Of a DNA stretch of 64,000 bases, positions 53,115-62,032 are shown in pieces. Each line of letters starts with the position of its first letter. Position 1 is the stretch's first letter. Both the position numbers and the translations under genes were made by a program. The stretch spans positions 1 to 64,000 of the IMG/VR virus record IMGVR_UViG_3300031963_000044; one strand, given 5' to 3'. The stretch comes from a virus. The notes below the pieces were generated by a model. The model was given only the letters and a program-made list of their open reading frames with translations. It ran no database searches and was not told the DNA's origin.

Positions 53115-53700
53115 ATTCTAATTTTTTAATAAAGGTTGAGAAGGGAAACGATGGGTTTAAATCGGTATAAAATGAGTTATAATTACTCCTACAAGTAATT
53201 CCTTCGTAAGTTTCAACTGAAACAGATTTTGTATTATGTCCAATAAATTTATATTTCATTGACATTTCCATTGTTATATTTTTACATAATTCAATTAATG
53301 AGTTTATTTGTTCGTCGGTATAAGTATCCCAAAAAAAATAATCTCTCCACTTCTTCTCATAAATATCTTGTTTTTTAATAATTCCCAACCAATTTGAATA
53401 ATAATCTTTCATAGGAACTTTCTCAACCCAACCAATATTTTCTAAACATATATGTATTAAATCATTTTTATTACTTGATAAAAAATATTCAGAAATACAC
53501 TCTGGGCTTATAAAACAAAAAATCTCACCATTTTTCTTTATAAAATAGTGAGGTATTTTTTTGCTTTTACCGTTAAATCTATAAATTAGTTGATTTTTGA
53601 AATCATCAAAATATCTAAAGGAGTTTGAAAGTAATATTTGTTTTTTACTTTCATTTTTCTCAAAGATATCTGTTGTTAATTTAAACTCATTATTCACCAT
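53104..53700 (-). CDS. N-acetylmuramoyl-L-alanine amidase-like fold (tentative)
   Basis: 198 residues. Landmarks YHFIIKKNG-like PHYFIKKNGEIFCFISPECI, then ICLENIGWVEK, YTDEQINSLIELCKNI and FIGHNTKSVS. The order 'HxxIxKxGxxxxxxxP ... I.LEN.G ... T..Q...L..LC..I ... GHN' is that of N-acetylmuramoyl amidase_2/PGRP domains, with TYTDEQ typical. Several of the zinc ligands are not certain, so this is tentative. It may be a cell-wall amidase or a derived form. Confidence 0.55.
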   Translation of the reverse strand: MVNNEFKLTTDIFEKNESKKQILLSNSFRYFDDFKNQLIYRFNGKSKKIPHYFIKKNGEIFCFISPECISEYFLSSNKNDLIHICLENIGWVEKVPMKDYYSNWLGIIKKQDIYEKKWRDYFFWDTYTDEQINSLIELCKNITMEMSMKYKFIGHNTKSVSVETYEGITCRSNYNSFYTDLNPSFPFSTFIKKLEYEK

Positions 53701-54430
53701 TTTTGGTGTAGACTAATTTTTTTATTGTTGGTTCTGTTTGATTTTGAGTTTCATCAATGACTGAATCTTCTGTGATTGATTGTTTTTTTAATAAAATTTC
53801 CTCCATTTTTTTAATTTCTTCTTCTGTTGGGTTAATCGGTTTTTCTTCTGGGAGTTGTTCGTTCTCCCACTTTGATAACTTTTTACTCAATTCCTCAATA
53901 TCTTGCGTATCTTGTTGGATTGATTTGGTATTAATATCATTAGTTTTAACTTCTTTATCTTCTTTTTGTTTTTCAGTAAAAACAACCAGCATGTGTGCAA
54001 AAGTCAATGAAATAAATGGTAATAACCCACCGGTAAAGAAAGCTAATATTCTTTTCTGAGATGGTATATCTAACAACTCAATTCCCATAGGTTCAAATAA
54101 AGGGCCAATTAATTCAACCCAATTTTTAAATGCAACTGATGTTTCATCAATAAATGAGTAGGCAAAAAAAAGATTACCTAGAAATTGGATTATTGTTACG
54201 ATTATAAATGGTATATAAATAAATCTACCCATTTTAACAGAAACTGCGGCTAATGCAGATAGTGCAGCGATTTCAATTGCTATTGATAAATAGATAGACC
54301 AAACAATTGGATTTGATAATTCATACATAGTTGTTACATGAGAAATAGAAACAAATGCAACCAATAAAATTGGTATTATAAAGCAAGTTACTATTATGTT
54401 TTTCAAGTTATTTTGTATCCAATTTTTCAT
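53690..54430 (-). CDS. Four-helix membrane protein
   Basis: 246 residues: four hydrophobic helices within residues 12-145 (IIVTCFIIPILLVAFVSISH; IYLSIAIEIAALSALAAVSV; YIPFIIVTIIQFLGNLFFAY; ILAFFTGGLLPFISLTFAHM) and a long charged cytoplasmic tail with coiled-coil character (EELSKKLSKWENEQLPEEK). Overlaps the downstream gene. Unknown function. Confidence 0.65.
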   Translation of the reverse strand: MKNWIQNNLKNIIVTCFIIPILLVAFVSISHVTTMYELSNPIVWSIYLSIAIEIAALSALAAVSVKMGRFIYIPFIIVTIIQFLGNLFFAYSFIDETSVAFKNWVELIGPLFEPMGIELLDIPSQKRILAFFTGGLLPFISLTFAHMLVVFTEKQKEDKEVKTNDINTKSIQQDTQDIEELSKKLSKWENEQLPEEKPINPTEEEIKKMEEILLKKQSITEDSVIDETQNQTEPTIKKLVYTKNGE

Positions 54431-54431
54431 G

Positions 54432-54863
54432 TCATTGATTTATATTTTTATAATTGCGCCATGTCGAATAGAACCAAACAATTAAAGTGATAATTAATAA
54501 CAATGTTCCAACCCAACCATTCTCATTCCAAGTAATAATAGATGTGATATGACCAAAAATCATTATCATGGACATAATAATTACTTTTGTCCAAGGTGTT
54601 CTTCCAACACCTGTCGGTCTTTTTAAGTACTGACAAAATGTTTCTTGTCTTATTTCATCTAACCTATATTTTAATTTACGACCAGCATTATTGATCACTT
54701 CAACACCAATTATGGCGTTATCTTCATCTTCTAATGATGGTGTATATATGGGCCAAGAATTTAATGTTAATAATCTTTTTACAATATACCATTCATTTGT
54801 TTCGATTATGAATATTCCCTCACCAACATTTGGAATCCAAACATTATTTTTTATGTCTTTCAT
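54432..54863 (-). CDS. Membrane protein with N-terminal soluble domain
   Basis: 143 residues: N-terminal 90 residues soluble (EGIFIIETNEWYIVKRLLTL), containing NNAGRKLKYRLDEIRQETFC, then two membrane helices (IIMSMIMIFGHITSIITW; VGTLLLIITLIVWFYS). Not recognised. Confidence 0.6.
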   Translation of the reverse strand: MKDIKNNVWIPNVGEGIFIIETNEWYIVKRLLTLNSWPIYTPSLEDEDNAIIGVEVINNAGRKLKYRLDEIRQETFCQYLKRPTGVGRTPWTKVIIMSMIMIFGHITSIITWNENGWVGTLLLIITLIVWFYSTWRNYKNINQ

Positions 54864-55122
54864 TTTTTAATTGATTAATGGGTATTTTATTTTTATCGCT
54901 CAATTCCTCCAATTCAAGAAAATCCCACATATTATTTTGTAGGTTTTTATTTAATGTTTTTTCAGTGATTGTTCTTTTTTCCAAAGAATCTATTTTATTC
55001 TCAATTATCGTTATTTTTTTATTAACTCTAGAAATTTCGCTACCAGCACCACAGCTTCTAAAGAAGATTAAAAATAGAAATACCAGAACAATAATATTAA
55101 AATATTTTTCAATTATTTTCAT
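54844..55122 (-). CDS. Small membrane-anchored coiled-coil protein
   Basis: 92 residues from MKIIEKYFNIIVLVFLFLIF: membrane helix, the sequence RSCGAGSE, then a coiled coil (VNKKITIIENKIDSLEKRTI). The motif FFRSCG after the helix is common in phage proteins of this group. The late-type box at 55141-55150 decides this start over the earlier ATG. Confidence 0.6.
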   Translation of the reverse strand: MKIIEKYFNIIVLVFLFLIFFRSCGAGSEISRVNKKITIIENKIDSLEKRTITEKTLNKNLQNNMWDFLELEELSDKNKIPINQLKNERHKK

Positions 55123-55140
55123 TTTTTTTTTGTTTTTTTT

Positions 55141-55150
55141 AATAAATATC
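55141..55150 (-). promoter_or_regulatory. Candidate late promoter box (ATATTTAT)
   Basis: Minus strand GATATTTATT, 18 bases upstream of the ATG at 55122, overlapping the last bases of the sigma factor gene. Confidence 0.5.
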
Positions 55151-55949
55151 ACATATATTCAAATAACTCTGATGATTGGTTTCTAAGCTTTCTCAATGCT
55201 CTTTCTTTTATTTGACGAATACGTTCTTTGGTAAGATTAAAATCATTTCCAATTTCCTCAAGTGTTCTTGTTGATCCACTTAAACCAAAATAATCATCAA
55301 TAATAACTTTCTCCCTCTCATCAAGAATATTCATAACATCAAATAATTTTTGTTTTAATGTGTCCTGAGTTGAGAACCCTGAGTCGGGTGATAACGCATT
55401 TGGGTTTACAATTACATCAATCAATGAATCACCATCTTCATTAATATTCATATCTAATTTAACAATTGACGGTAATGAAGAAAATCTATCTGACAGGTTA
55501 TCACCAGTTTTTTCAGACTTTTTCTTTTCCTTTTGTAAATCTTGAATTACGTTTACAGGAATTCTAATTGATCTAGATTTTTCATTTAATGATTGAATTA
55601 CTGATTGTCTAATCCACCAAACAGCATATGAAATAAATCTTAATTTTTTGGTCCAATCAAAGCTATCAATTGCCTTAATCAAACCCAAATTACCTTCAGC
55701 AATTAAGTCACCCAATTCCAGTCCTTGATTTTGATATTGTTTTGCCACACTAATGACAAACCGTAAGTTACCCTCAAGGAGTTCTTTTTTAATATCATCT
55801 ATCTGCTCTTTATTTGCGATGCCGCTATTCATTACTTCAGAAAGCTCTCTTTCCCTTTCAGGAGTCATTACTTTAAATTTACGGATATCTTTTAAGTACC
55901 CATAAATTTCTTCTTGGTTAATTGAAACTGTAGTGTTTTTGTCTTTCAT
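55149..55949 (-). CDS. Sigma-70 family RNA polymerase sigma factor
   Basis: 266 residues, primary-like but without region 1.1. Region 1.2 (NQEEIYGYLKDIRKFKVMTP), region 2 (GNLRFVISVAKQYQNQGLEL; DLIAEGNLGLIKAIDSFDW; RFISYAVWWIRQSVIQSLNE), region 3 (RSIRIPVNVIQDLQK), region 4.1-4.2 (TLEEIGNDFNLTKERIRQIK, ERALRKLR). It binds the host core polymerase and directs it to phage promoters. Bacteroidota RpoD has the same overall form, so it was probably taken from a host. The obvious candidate target is the ATATTTAT box of late genes (inference). Confidence 0.95.
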   Translation of the reverse strand: MKDKNTTVSINQEEIYGYLKDIRKFKVMTPERERELSEVMNSGIANKEQIDDIKKELLEGNLRFVISVAKQYQNQGLELGDLIAEGNLGLIKAIDSFDWTKKLRFISYAVWWIRQSVIQSLNEKSRSIRIPVNVIQDLQKEKKKSEKTGDNLSDRFSSLPSIVKLDMNINEDGDSLIDVIVNPNALSPDSGFSTQDTLKQKLFDVMNILDEREKVIIDDYFGLSGSTRTLEEIGNDFNLTKERIRQIKERALRKLRNQSSELFEYM

Positions 55950-55953
55950 TTTA

Positions 55954-56517
55954 TTAATATTTTGAGTTTTTTAAAAAATTTTTTTCTTCTTCGGTTAATG
56001 ATTCATAACCAGTTTTATTTATCTTATCTAAAATGTCATCAATTGTATAATTTATTTTTTGACTTTCGGTATTGTCTTGTGGTGTAAAAATTGTGACACC
56101 AAAAGTTGTGCCGCTTATCGGCAAAGGTAATGAAATTTCCCCTTCAAAAATAGAAAAATTTGGTCCAACTCCTTTTTTTTCTGGAATAAAATTTCTAGTG
56201 TCCAAATCAACATTTTCTGTTTCGTTCTCTAAATCAAATAAATGATTATATAAATTTTTTGGCATATTTACTGACAACTTGTCAGAATAATTTAATAAAA
56301 AATATTGATTTACTAATAATGCGAGAACTTCAGAAACATAATCCTTTAATTCATTAAATTCTAAATCAGTTTTAAAATTTATAATCATAGAATTATCACC
56401 ATAATTAAATTTTAATTTTGGTGAAACAACAATCGGTGAAAGACATTCGGTAATTAAAGTAATTTTATTTTCGTTATCTTTAAAATCCGAATAAATAAAC
56501 AATAAGTATGTTTCCAT
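55954..56517 (-). CDS. Unknown protein
   Basis: 187 residues: strand-rich start ETYLLFIYSDFKDNENKITL, LKFNYGDNSMIINFKT, then a helical tail (INYTIDDILDKINKTGYESL TEEEK...). The tail 'ILDKINxxGYxSLTxEEKxFL' is a known small C-terminal unit in Bacteroidota (rhomboid-associated and others). Four bases upstream of the sigma factor start, so probably co-transcribed. Confidence 0.65.
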   Translation of the reverse strand: METYLLFIYSDFKDNENKITLITECLSPIVVSPKLKFNYGDNSMIINFKTDLEFNELKDYVSEVLALLVNQYFLLNYSDKLSVNMPKNLYNHLFDLENETENVDLDTRNFIPEKKGVGPNFSIFEGEISLPLPISGTTFGVTIFTPQDNTESQKINYTIDDILDKINKTGYESLTEEEKNFLKNSKY

Positions 56518-56530
56518 TTTATTTTTTTCT

Positions 56531-56540
56531 GATATTTATG
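56531..56540 (+). promoter_or_regulatory. Candidate late promoter box (ATATTTAT)
   Basis: Plus strand GATATTTATG, 16 bases upstream of the ATG at 56557. Confidence 0.5.
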
Positions 56541-56556
56541 TTTAAAACTATTTAAT

Positions 56557-56958
56557 ATGTCTAAAAAAATTAAATTAACCGAATCTGAATTAATTACTGA
56601 ATTAAAAAAATTTTTATTAGAGCAATCTGATAATGATGAGTTTAATGATGAAGAGATTGATGACTATAATCCAAGACAAGAATTAATTAATAAATTAAAG
56701 CAATTAATAGATTCTAATGATGAATTTGATGAAGCTGTCATTGATGATATTGATTCAGATGGTAAGCCACATAGAAGAGCTAGAGGCTCGATATATGTTG
56801 ATTTATTTGTTCCTGAAACTGACGATAAAGAATTTGATCGTAATGTTGCCATGAAAATGATGGAATATTTTGCCAGCCAAATTAAAGAAAATAATTATGT
56901 GGGCGGTGTTGCATTTAAAACTGGTGATTTAACAAATCCATTTGATGCTAAATTTTAA
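56557..56958 (+). CDS. Acidic protein with KLTES N-terminus
   Basis: 133 residues starting MSKKIKLTESELITELKKFL followed by LEQSDNDEFNDEE. This head is nearly the same as in the LRR gene at 36982 although the rest is unrelated (acidic alpha/beta, DAVIDDIDSDGKPHRRARGS), which points to a targeting tag. Convergent with gp46 gene, overlapping by 4 bases. Confidence 0.7.
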   Translation: MSKKIKLTESELITELKKFLLEQSDNDEFNDEEIDDYNPRQELINKLKQLIDSNDEFDEAVIDDIDSDGKPHRRARGSIYVDLFVPETDDKEFDRNVAMKMMEYFASQIKENNYVGGVAFKTGDLTNPFDAKF

Positions 56959-59282
56959 TTAACAATCTTACTAATGTTATTTTCTTTCTTAATTTTAATT
57001 ATACTATCAGCCCAATTTGATACTAATGGATTATGTGTAATAATTAAGATTTTGTCAAAATACTCCTTTATTTTCTTGAAGAACTCTCCAACCATTTCTA
57101 AATTATCATCAGATACTTTACCAAAAATCTCATCGAATACTATAATATTCGGTTTCGGTAATGAACAAACTTTTGACAGAACGGACCTAAGGGCTAGACT
57201 TGCAATTGTTCTTTCATAACCAGAACCTGTGACCATAAGTTTTTCAATTCCGCTTGAGTTATCCGTCATCCAGAACTCAACTTCATTTTTATCATTTATT
57301 TTAATTTGAAGAGTAAATAATGCGGAATCCTCAAGAAGTCTTTGGAGTTCAGAATTAATTAATGGAATCATAGATTTCATTATAATTTTTGAAATTCCAT
57401 TTTTACCGTAAATATCAAGATATATTTTATATATTTTCTCTTTTTCAAATTCTTCAGCAATTTTAATAATTCTCTTATTGTTCTCATCTATTTTCTGATG
57501 ATAAGATTTAATCTGGAAATTGTTGTTATTAATTTCTTTGTTTACCCTATCTTTATCCGAATTTAATTCATCAATCCTAACTTTTGCTTTTATTAGCAGA
57601 CCATCAATCTTTTGATTATCTGCAATTTTACTTTGTGCATCATTATATCGATTAATTTTTTCCTCAATAGAGTTTATTTTAATATCGCAAGCATCAATAC
57701 TAACTTCAAATTTCTCCTTAATTAATTTTGCTTTTTCATATTCATCAAATTCTTTCTTTAATTTAGTAAAACTTTGTTCACTAACAGATAATGAATTTAG
57801 TTCATTATTAATTAAATTTAATTTGTCGGTTAAATCATTTTTTCTAGAAATTTTTTCCTGCGTATATGTTGCATTTATTAATTCAATTCCGCAGTGCTCA
57901 CATTTTATCCCATTTGAGTACTTAGACATTAATGAATCAATTTCTCGTAATTGACTACCTATAACAGCAACTTCACTTTTTCTAGTTGTGATTTTTTCTT
58001 TAACTTCATCATGTTTATCCTCATGATAAAATTCCGATGGTTCAACTACTTTAAGGACGGATAATTCTTTTTGATAATCAGTCTTTTCTTTGGTTATCTT
58101 TATAATGTCGTTTTTAGCTTTTTCGGGTTCAAAGATAATCAAATCTTTGTCAATATCAGAATGTTTTGTTTTTAATAAATCTTCGCGGTATTTTTCACCG
58201 ATTTTAATCTTCTCGATAACCTCATTTAATTTAACATCAAGTTCTTTATTAGAATCGTTTAAAATACCAATCATTTTTTCATGTTCAATATTGTCATTTT
58301 TTAATTGCTCAACATTAAACACATTTGAAAGCATTCCTTTTGAATAATTCGAGTAAAGCTCTTTAGCTATTTCTTCTTTCTTCTTAAGAACATCTAACCC
58401 AAGGAATCTACTTAAAACTTGACCTCTAGCGGTGGGTTTTGCTTCTAAGAGTTCTTCTAGATTGGAAGATGTTGTTAGAATAGTCATTAAGAAATCTTCT
58501 TGTTCACCAATTGATGTTTTTATAAATTTCTCAGTCTCTCTTCTTTGTTCTCCTGTGAAATTTTGAAGCTCACCATCTGGAAGAACTTTAAAAAAATCAA
58601 GTTCGGTTTTTACATTCCACTCACCTGTTTTATTTAATTTTCTTTCTGCGGTTCTAATAATCACATAATCTTCACCATCAATATTAATAGTTCCCTTTAC
58701 AGTGACCTTATTCTTATCTGAGAATTTATTAAAGATATCTTCAGCTTTTGAAGTTCTAGATGTTGAGTTAAAAAATAGATATAAAAGTAATTCCAGCCCT
58801 AAAATTGTTTTACCCCCGAAATTTTTTGGATTCGACTCAATAACACTAATACCTCTTAATGTTTCATAATCCAAAACTTGGTCCTCACCATACGATAAAA
58901 AATTTGAAAATTCAATTTTTTTGATATACCATTTTTTAAATGGTGAAATATCTGGGTTACTTAATACCAAATTATTTTCAACAATGTTGTTTATTCCAAC
59001 AACATCCTCATAAGAATTCTCAAGACCTTTTTGAGTTAAATAATTTTTAACAACATCAAGTTGATAATTTTTATCTAGAATGTTAAAAGAGGTGTCAACA
59101 GTTGTATCCTCTTCTTCTTTCTCAAGGATTGTTTTTAAAACAATGTTAACATTAGAGGTATTATACTTCTTTGAAAAATATGTTTTGACACGCTTAATTC
59201 TTTCCTGCGTGAAATTTTCTGGTGAATCCTCCCAAACAATCTGTACATAGGGGTTATCTAATTTTTCTATTGAAATATTCAT
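56955..59282 (-). CDS. 46: Recombination endonuclease subunit, T4 gp46 / Rad50-SbcC-like
   Basis: 775 residues. Modified Walker A NPKNFGGKTILG (about 165-176; Gly-Gly-Lys-Thr retained but the start is NPK rather than GxN), long coiled coils interrupted by a zinc hook CEHC (about 460), ABC signature VTGSGYERTIASLALR, Walker B NIIVFDEIFGK and a D-loop (SDDNLEMV). Works with the Mre11-like gp47 (61251-62030) to resect DNA ends for recombination-dependent replication. Confidence 0.92.
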   Translation of the reverse strand: MNISIEKLDNPYVQIVWEDSPENFTQERIKRVKTYFSKKYNTSNVNIVLKTILEKEEEDTTVDTSFNILDKNYQLDVVKNYLTQKGLENSYEDVVGINNIVENNLVLSNPDISPFKKWYIKKIEFSNFLSYGEDQVLDYETLRGISVIESNPKNFGGKTILGLELLLYLFFNSTSRTSKAEDIFNKFSDKNKVTVKGTINIDGEDYVIIRTAERKLNKTGEWNVKTELDFFKVLPDGELQNFTGEQRRETEKFIKTSIGEQEDFLMTILTTSSNLEELLEAKPTARGQVLSRFLGLDVLKKKEEIAKELYSNYSKGMLSNVFNVEQLKNDNIEHEKMIGILNDSNKELDVKLNEVIEKIKIGEKYREDLLKTKHSDIDKDLIIFEPEKAKNDIIKITKEKTDYQKELSVLKVVEPSEFYHEDKHDEVKEKITTRKSEVAVIGSQLREIDSLMSKYSNGIKCEHCGIELINATYTQEKISRKNDLTDKLNLINNELNSLSVSEQSFTKLKKEFDEYEKAKLIKEKFEVSIDACDIKINSIEEKINRYNDAQSKIADNQKIDGLLIKAKVRIDELNSDKDRVNKEINNNNFQIKSYHQKIDENNKRIIKIAEEFEKEKIYKIYLDIYGKNGISKIIMKSMIPLINSELQRLLEDSALFTLQIKINDKNEVEFWMTDNSSGIEKLMVTGSGYERTIASLALRSVLSKVCSLPKPNIIVFDEIFGKVSDDNLEMVGEFFKKIKEYFDKILIITHNPLVSNWADSIIKIKKENNISKIVN

Positions 59283-59285
59283 TCG

Positions 59286-59471
59286 TTAAATAGTTTTTTG
59301 CTCTTCATTTTGTGTATCACCTGATGTTTTAGCACTAATCTCCTTAATTCTCTCCATCATTACTTTTTTATACATTTCACTGTATATTTTCTCAACACGA
59401 TTACGTTCTTGTTTAATACGTTCATTACGTGCTTTAATTTTTTTTCTATGTTCTTTCTTTTTTTGTCCCAT
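59286..59471 (-). CDS. MGQKKKEHRKK-type small basic protein
   Basis: 61 residues: MGQKKKEHRKKIKARNERIK, then a basic coiled-coil helix. Very basic; proteins with this exact kind of start occur in many T4-like phages next to late genes. Possibly nucleic acid binding. The upstream frame extension overlaps the membrane protein gene and is not used. Confidence 0.7.
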   Translation of the reverse strand: MGQKKKEHRKKIKARNERIKQERNRVEKIYSEMYKKVMMERIKEISAKTSGDTQNEEQKTI

Positions 59472-59472
59472 T

Positions 59473-59817
59473 TTATTTATTTTTAGATTCTTCAAACCAT
59501 TCAACAATGGCGTTTATTGACCAAACAATTCCGGATGAATAAATTCCATCGAAAAACCATGAAATATATTTTGATATATCAAACAACTCATTTGTTGGTG
59601 AATATACAAATACACCTAGAAAAAACCCACCCCAGACCGAGAAACACATCGGACATGATAGTATTCCGCTTATAAAATTAGCAAGTTCATTAAGCGGTAA
59701 TTTACTATTACCCCACGATTCTAAGTCATTTCTTAATCCGGAAAAGATTGAACCGTAAACCATTATATTCATTAAGCCGTAACTTAATATACTCCATAAA
59801 ATTAATTTTGTTATCAT
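59473..59817 (-). CDS. DUF1360-like membrane protein
   Basis: 114 residues with three hydrophobic helices and the motif ILSCPMCFSVWGGFFLGVFV, close to the DUF1360 signature (LLxCPxCxGxWxG). Cys pair may bind metal. Its stop lies one base before the next start. Function unknown. Confidence 0.75.
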   Translation of the reverse strand: MITKLILWSILSYGLMNIMVYGSIFSGLRNDLESWGNSKLPLNELANFISGILSCPMCFSVWGGFFLGVFVYSPTNELFDISKYISWFFDGIYSSGIVWSINAIVEWFEESKNK

Positions 59818-59826
59818 ACTATTTTA

Positions 59827-60750
59827 TCAATTATTTGGTGGATATACAATTCTAAGTTGATTTCTTGGCTCATCCCGTACAACGTATTCCGCTGTATTGT
59901 TTCTAAAATGATTTTCATCGTATACTTGAAGTTCATTACTCACATCTTTAACGTTATCCTCCATTAAAGAATTATAATTTAGAATTTCATTTTGACTAAA
60001 CAAAGAAAAATTAGAATTTTTACAATTATGAATTTCGTTTTTGATAATATCAAGAACATCTATAGATAATCCAGATTCAATTGAATCGATTCTTCTATCT
60101 TCAGCATTCCAAAAAGAAATTTCATTATCAAGTTCTTTAAAGAACGCAACTTTTTTACCTGTTAATTTATTTAAACAATAAATTAGAATACCCTGTTTAG
60201 AGTATCGGTAAAATTGATAATATTCGCCTCTAGCTGCTGTACACCATTTCGTACTATTACCATATTTTTTTGATGCTTCCCAGCTTAATGGTTTTAAAAC
60301 CAACCACTCATTTGTTTCATATAATTTAACAATTTCTTTTTCAAATTCTTTTGTATTTGATTTTAATTCGGCAATAGCAACCGCATTTCTAACATCATCA
60401 AAAGATGAATATTTACTTAAATCGTTATTCTCAATTAATTTTCTTTCATTATATGACATAAAATCATAAAATATTTCGTAATTGTCTTTACCAATAAATG
60501 TTTCTACGAAATAATTAATTATTATAAGTTCAATTGATGATTTATCTTTAGTTTTTTCTTCCGAAATATAAAAATTTTCTCTTAAATTATTTTTAATATA
60601 AGGTTTTTCCGAATCAAATTTTTTATCTTTCTTAGATAAGTTAACCATTAATTCAACATATTTTGGTTTTTCTAATAAAAGTTTAATAACATCAACAAAA
60701 TCAATTATAAGATTGGGGTTTTGTTTTTTTAATTCTTCGATTTTAGACAT
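59827..60750 (-). CDS. WC-motif family protein 2
   Basis: 307 residues. The central block reads WLVLKPLSWEASKKYGNSTK followed by WCTAARGEY, then ILIYCLNKLTGKKVAFFKEL and EISFWNAEDRRID. The same block occurs in 62033-62899 and more distantly in 44618-46606. The fold and function are unknown to me; the invariant W-C pair and preceding (S/T)xKYG suggest an active or binding site. Confidence 0.7.
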   Translation of the reverse strand: MSKIEELKKQNPNLIIDFVDVIKLLLEKPKYVELMVNLSKKDKKFDSEKPYIKNNLRENFYISEEKTKDKSSIELIIINYFVETFIGKDNYEIFYDFMSYNERKLIENNDLSKYSSFDDVRNAVAIAELKSNTKEFEKEIVKLYETNEWLVLKPLSWEASKKYGNSTKWCTAARGEYYQFYRYSKQGILIYCLNKLTGKKVAFFKELDNEISFWNAEDRRIDSIESGLSIDVLDIIKNEIHNCKNSNFSLFSQNEILNYNSLMEDNVKDVSNELQVYDENHFRNNTAEYVVRDEPRNQLRIVYPPNN

Positions 60751-60753
60751 AAT

Positions 60754-61254
60754 TTATTTTTTTATTGGATTGTTTAAGTTTGAGCCATTCAAAAAAATTG
60801 CCGGTTTACTGTAAACTGTATTAATTTCGTTTAACGTATTTTCTAGTTCACCAATTTTTTTGTTTTTCTCATTTAATTCGTTTCTAAGTTTTTGTATTGT
60901 TGCTTCCAGAGCTTTTTGTTTTTCTTTATTTTCAATAATAATTTCTTTTTCAACAATTACCTCTTTAATAACTTGATTTTCAACAGGAATTTCTTTTGTC
61001 ACTTCTTTTATAACTTCAACCGGTTTTTCAATCTCAACATATTCAATTACAGGTACTTCTTTTATAACATCACGATAAACTATTTTTTCTATTTCTTTTT
61101 CAATAATTTTTGGTTCAACGTCATTCAAAAGACCATATTTTTCAATATCAAAACCGCTTTTAATTATTTTAATAAAAAAAGAATCAACATTTTCAATATT
61201 ATTTAATTTACAATATTGATTAATTTCATCTTTTATGTTTTTTGGAATCGTCAT
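60754..61254 (-). CDS. Protein with long repetitive Val/Glu/Lys coiled stretch
   Basis: 166 residues. N-terminal small helical domain (KDEINQYCKLNNIENVDSFF; IKSGFDIEKYGL), then a repetitive charged region rich in EKEIEK, EVPVIEYVEIEKPVEV, KEIPVEN (extended linker) and a C-terminal coiled coil. Its head resembles a ribbon-helix-helix or small DNA-binding unit, tentatively. Lies between gp47 and the WC-family gene with an ATGA overlap. Confidence 0.6.
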   Translation of the reverse strand: MTIPKNIKDEINQYCKLNNIENVDSFFIKIIKSGFDIEKYGLLNDVEPKIIEKEIEKIVYRDVIKEVPVIEYVEIEKPVEVIKEVTKEIPVENQVIKEVIVEKEIIIENKEKQKALEATIQKLRNELNEKNKKIGELENTLNEINTVYSKPAIFLNGSNLNNPIKK

Positions 61255-62030
61255 TCATTTACTAAAATTTCATTACCATTTTCAATATCATCGATTGACG
61301 ATATCTTAAATTTAAGAAATGGTCTCTTATTTGTCAAATCGTGAGTAGTATATTTATCTTGTTTTACATCATAAACCCCATAACCATGATTGGATATTTT
61401 CTCACCAAAATTCTGCATAGCGCATGAGCCAATCATATATGCTTTTCTTCCATTTGGGATATCAAAAATTTGCCTCCTGTGTATATCCCCACATAAAACG
61501 AGGTCGCACCCATCAAATCCATTCTTATCAAAACCCGAATCAAACTCATAACCAACATCAGTCTTTAATCCAACAATTGGTCCATGAAATAATCCAATTT
61601 TTAGTCTATCATTTTTTTCAATTACCGGAGGTATATTATGTTCATACAATGAATATACAACCCAATCAATGTTATCATCTTCATAAACACCTCTTGTTTT
61701 GTAATAAACAATATTTGAATCATTTAGTGCGTCAAGAACAGGACTAATTGCATCAAGTCTCGACATATTGTTTTCAAGAAAATCATGGTTTCCCGGAATT
61801 AGAATTGTTTTACAAATACTTGAACATTCGGTCAAAACCCAACGAATCATTTCTACAAGTTCTGGTGTCATTTGATTCTTACTATGAACCAAATCACCAG
61901 TAAAAACAATTCTATCTGGTTTTATATCTCTCCACTGTTTAAAAGCATCAGACATAATTTCACGATACAAATCGTGATCCTTAAATAACCTAATGTGTAG
62001 GTCACTAAAATGAATAATTTTATTTATCAT
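61251..62030 (-). CDS. 47: Recombination endonuclease subunit, T4 gp47 / Mre11-SbcD-like
   Basis: 259 residues: FSDLHIR (D-x-H), FTGDLVHSK (GD), ILIPGNHDF (GNHD), LFHGPI and LCGDIHRRQ. Compact Mre11 phosphoesterase with two metal sites; cleaves DNA together with the gp46 ATPase at 56955-59282. In T4 the two genes are near neighbours; here five genes lie between them. Confidence 0.9.
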   Translation of the reverse strand: MINKIIHFSDLHIRLFKDHDLYREIMSDAFKQWRDIKPDRIVFTGDLVHSKNQMTPELVEMIRWVLTECSSICKTILIPGNHDFLENNMSRLDAISPVLDALNDSNIVYYKTRGVYEDDNIDWVVYSLYEHNIPPVIEKNDRLKIGLFHGPIVGLKTDVGYEFDSGFDKNGFDGCDLVLCGDIHRRQIFDIPNGRKAYMIGSCAMQNFGEKISNHGYGVYDVKQDKYTTHDLTNKRPFLKFKISSIDDIENGNEILVNE

Positions 62031-62032
62031 AT

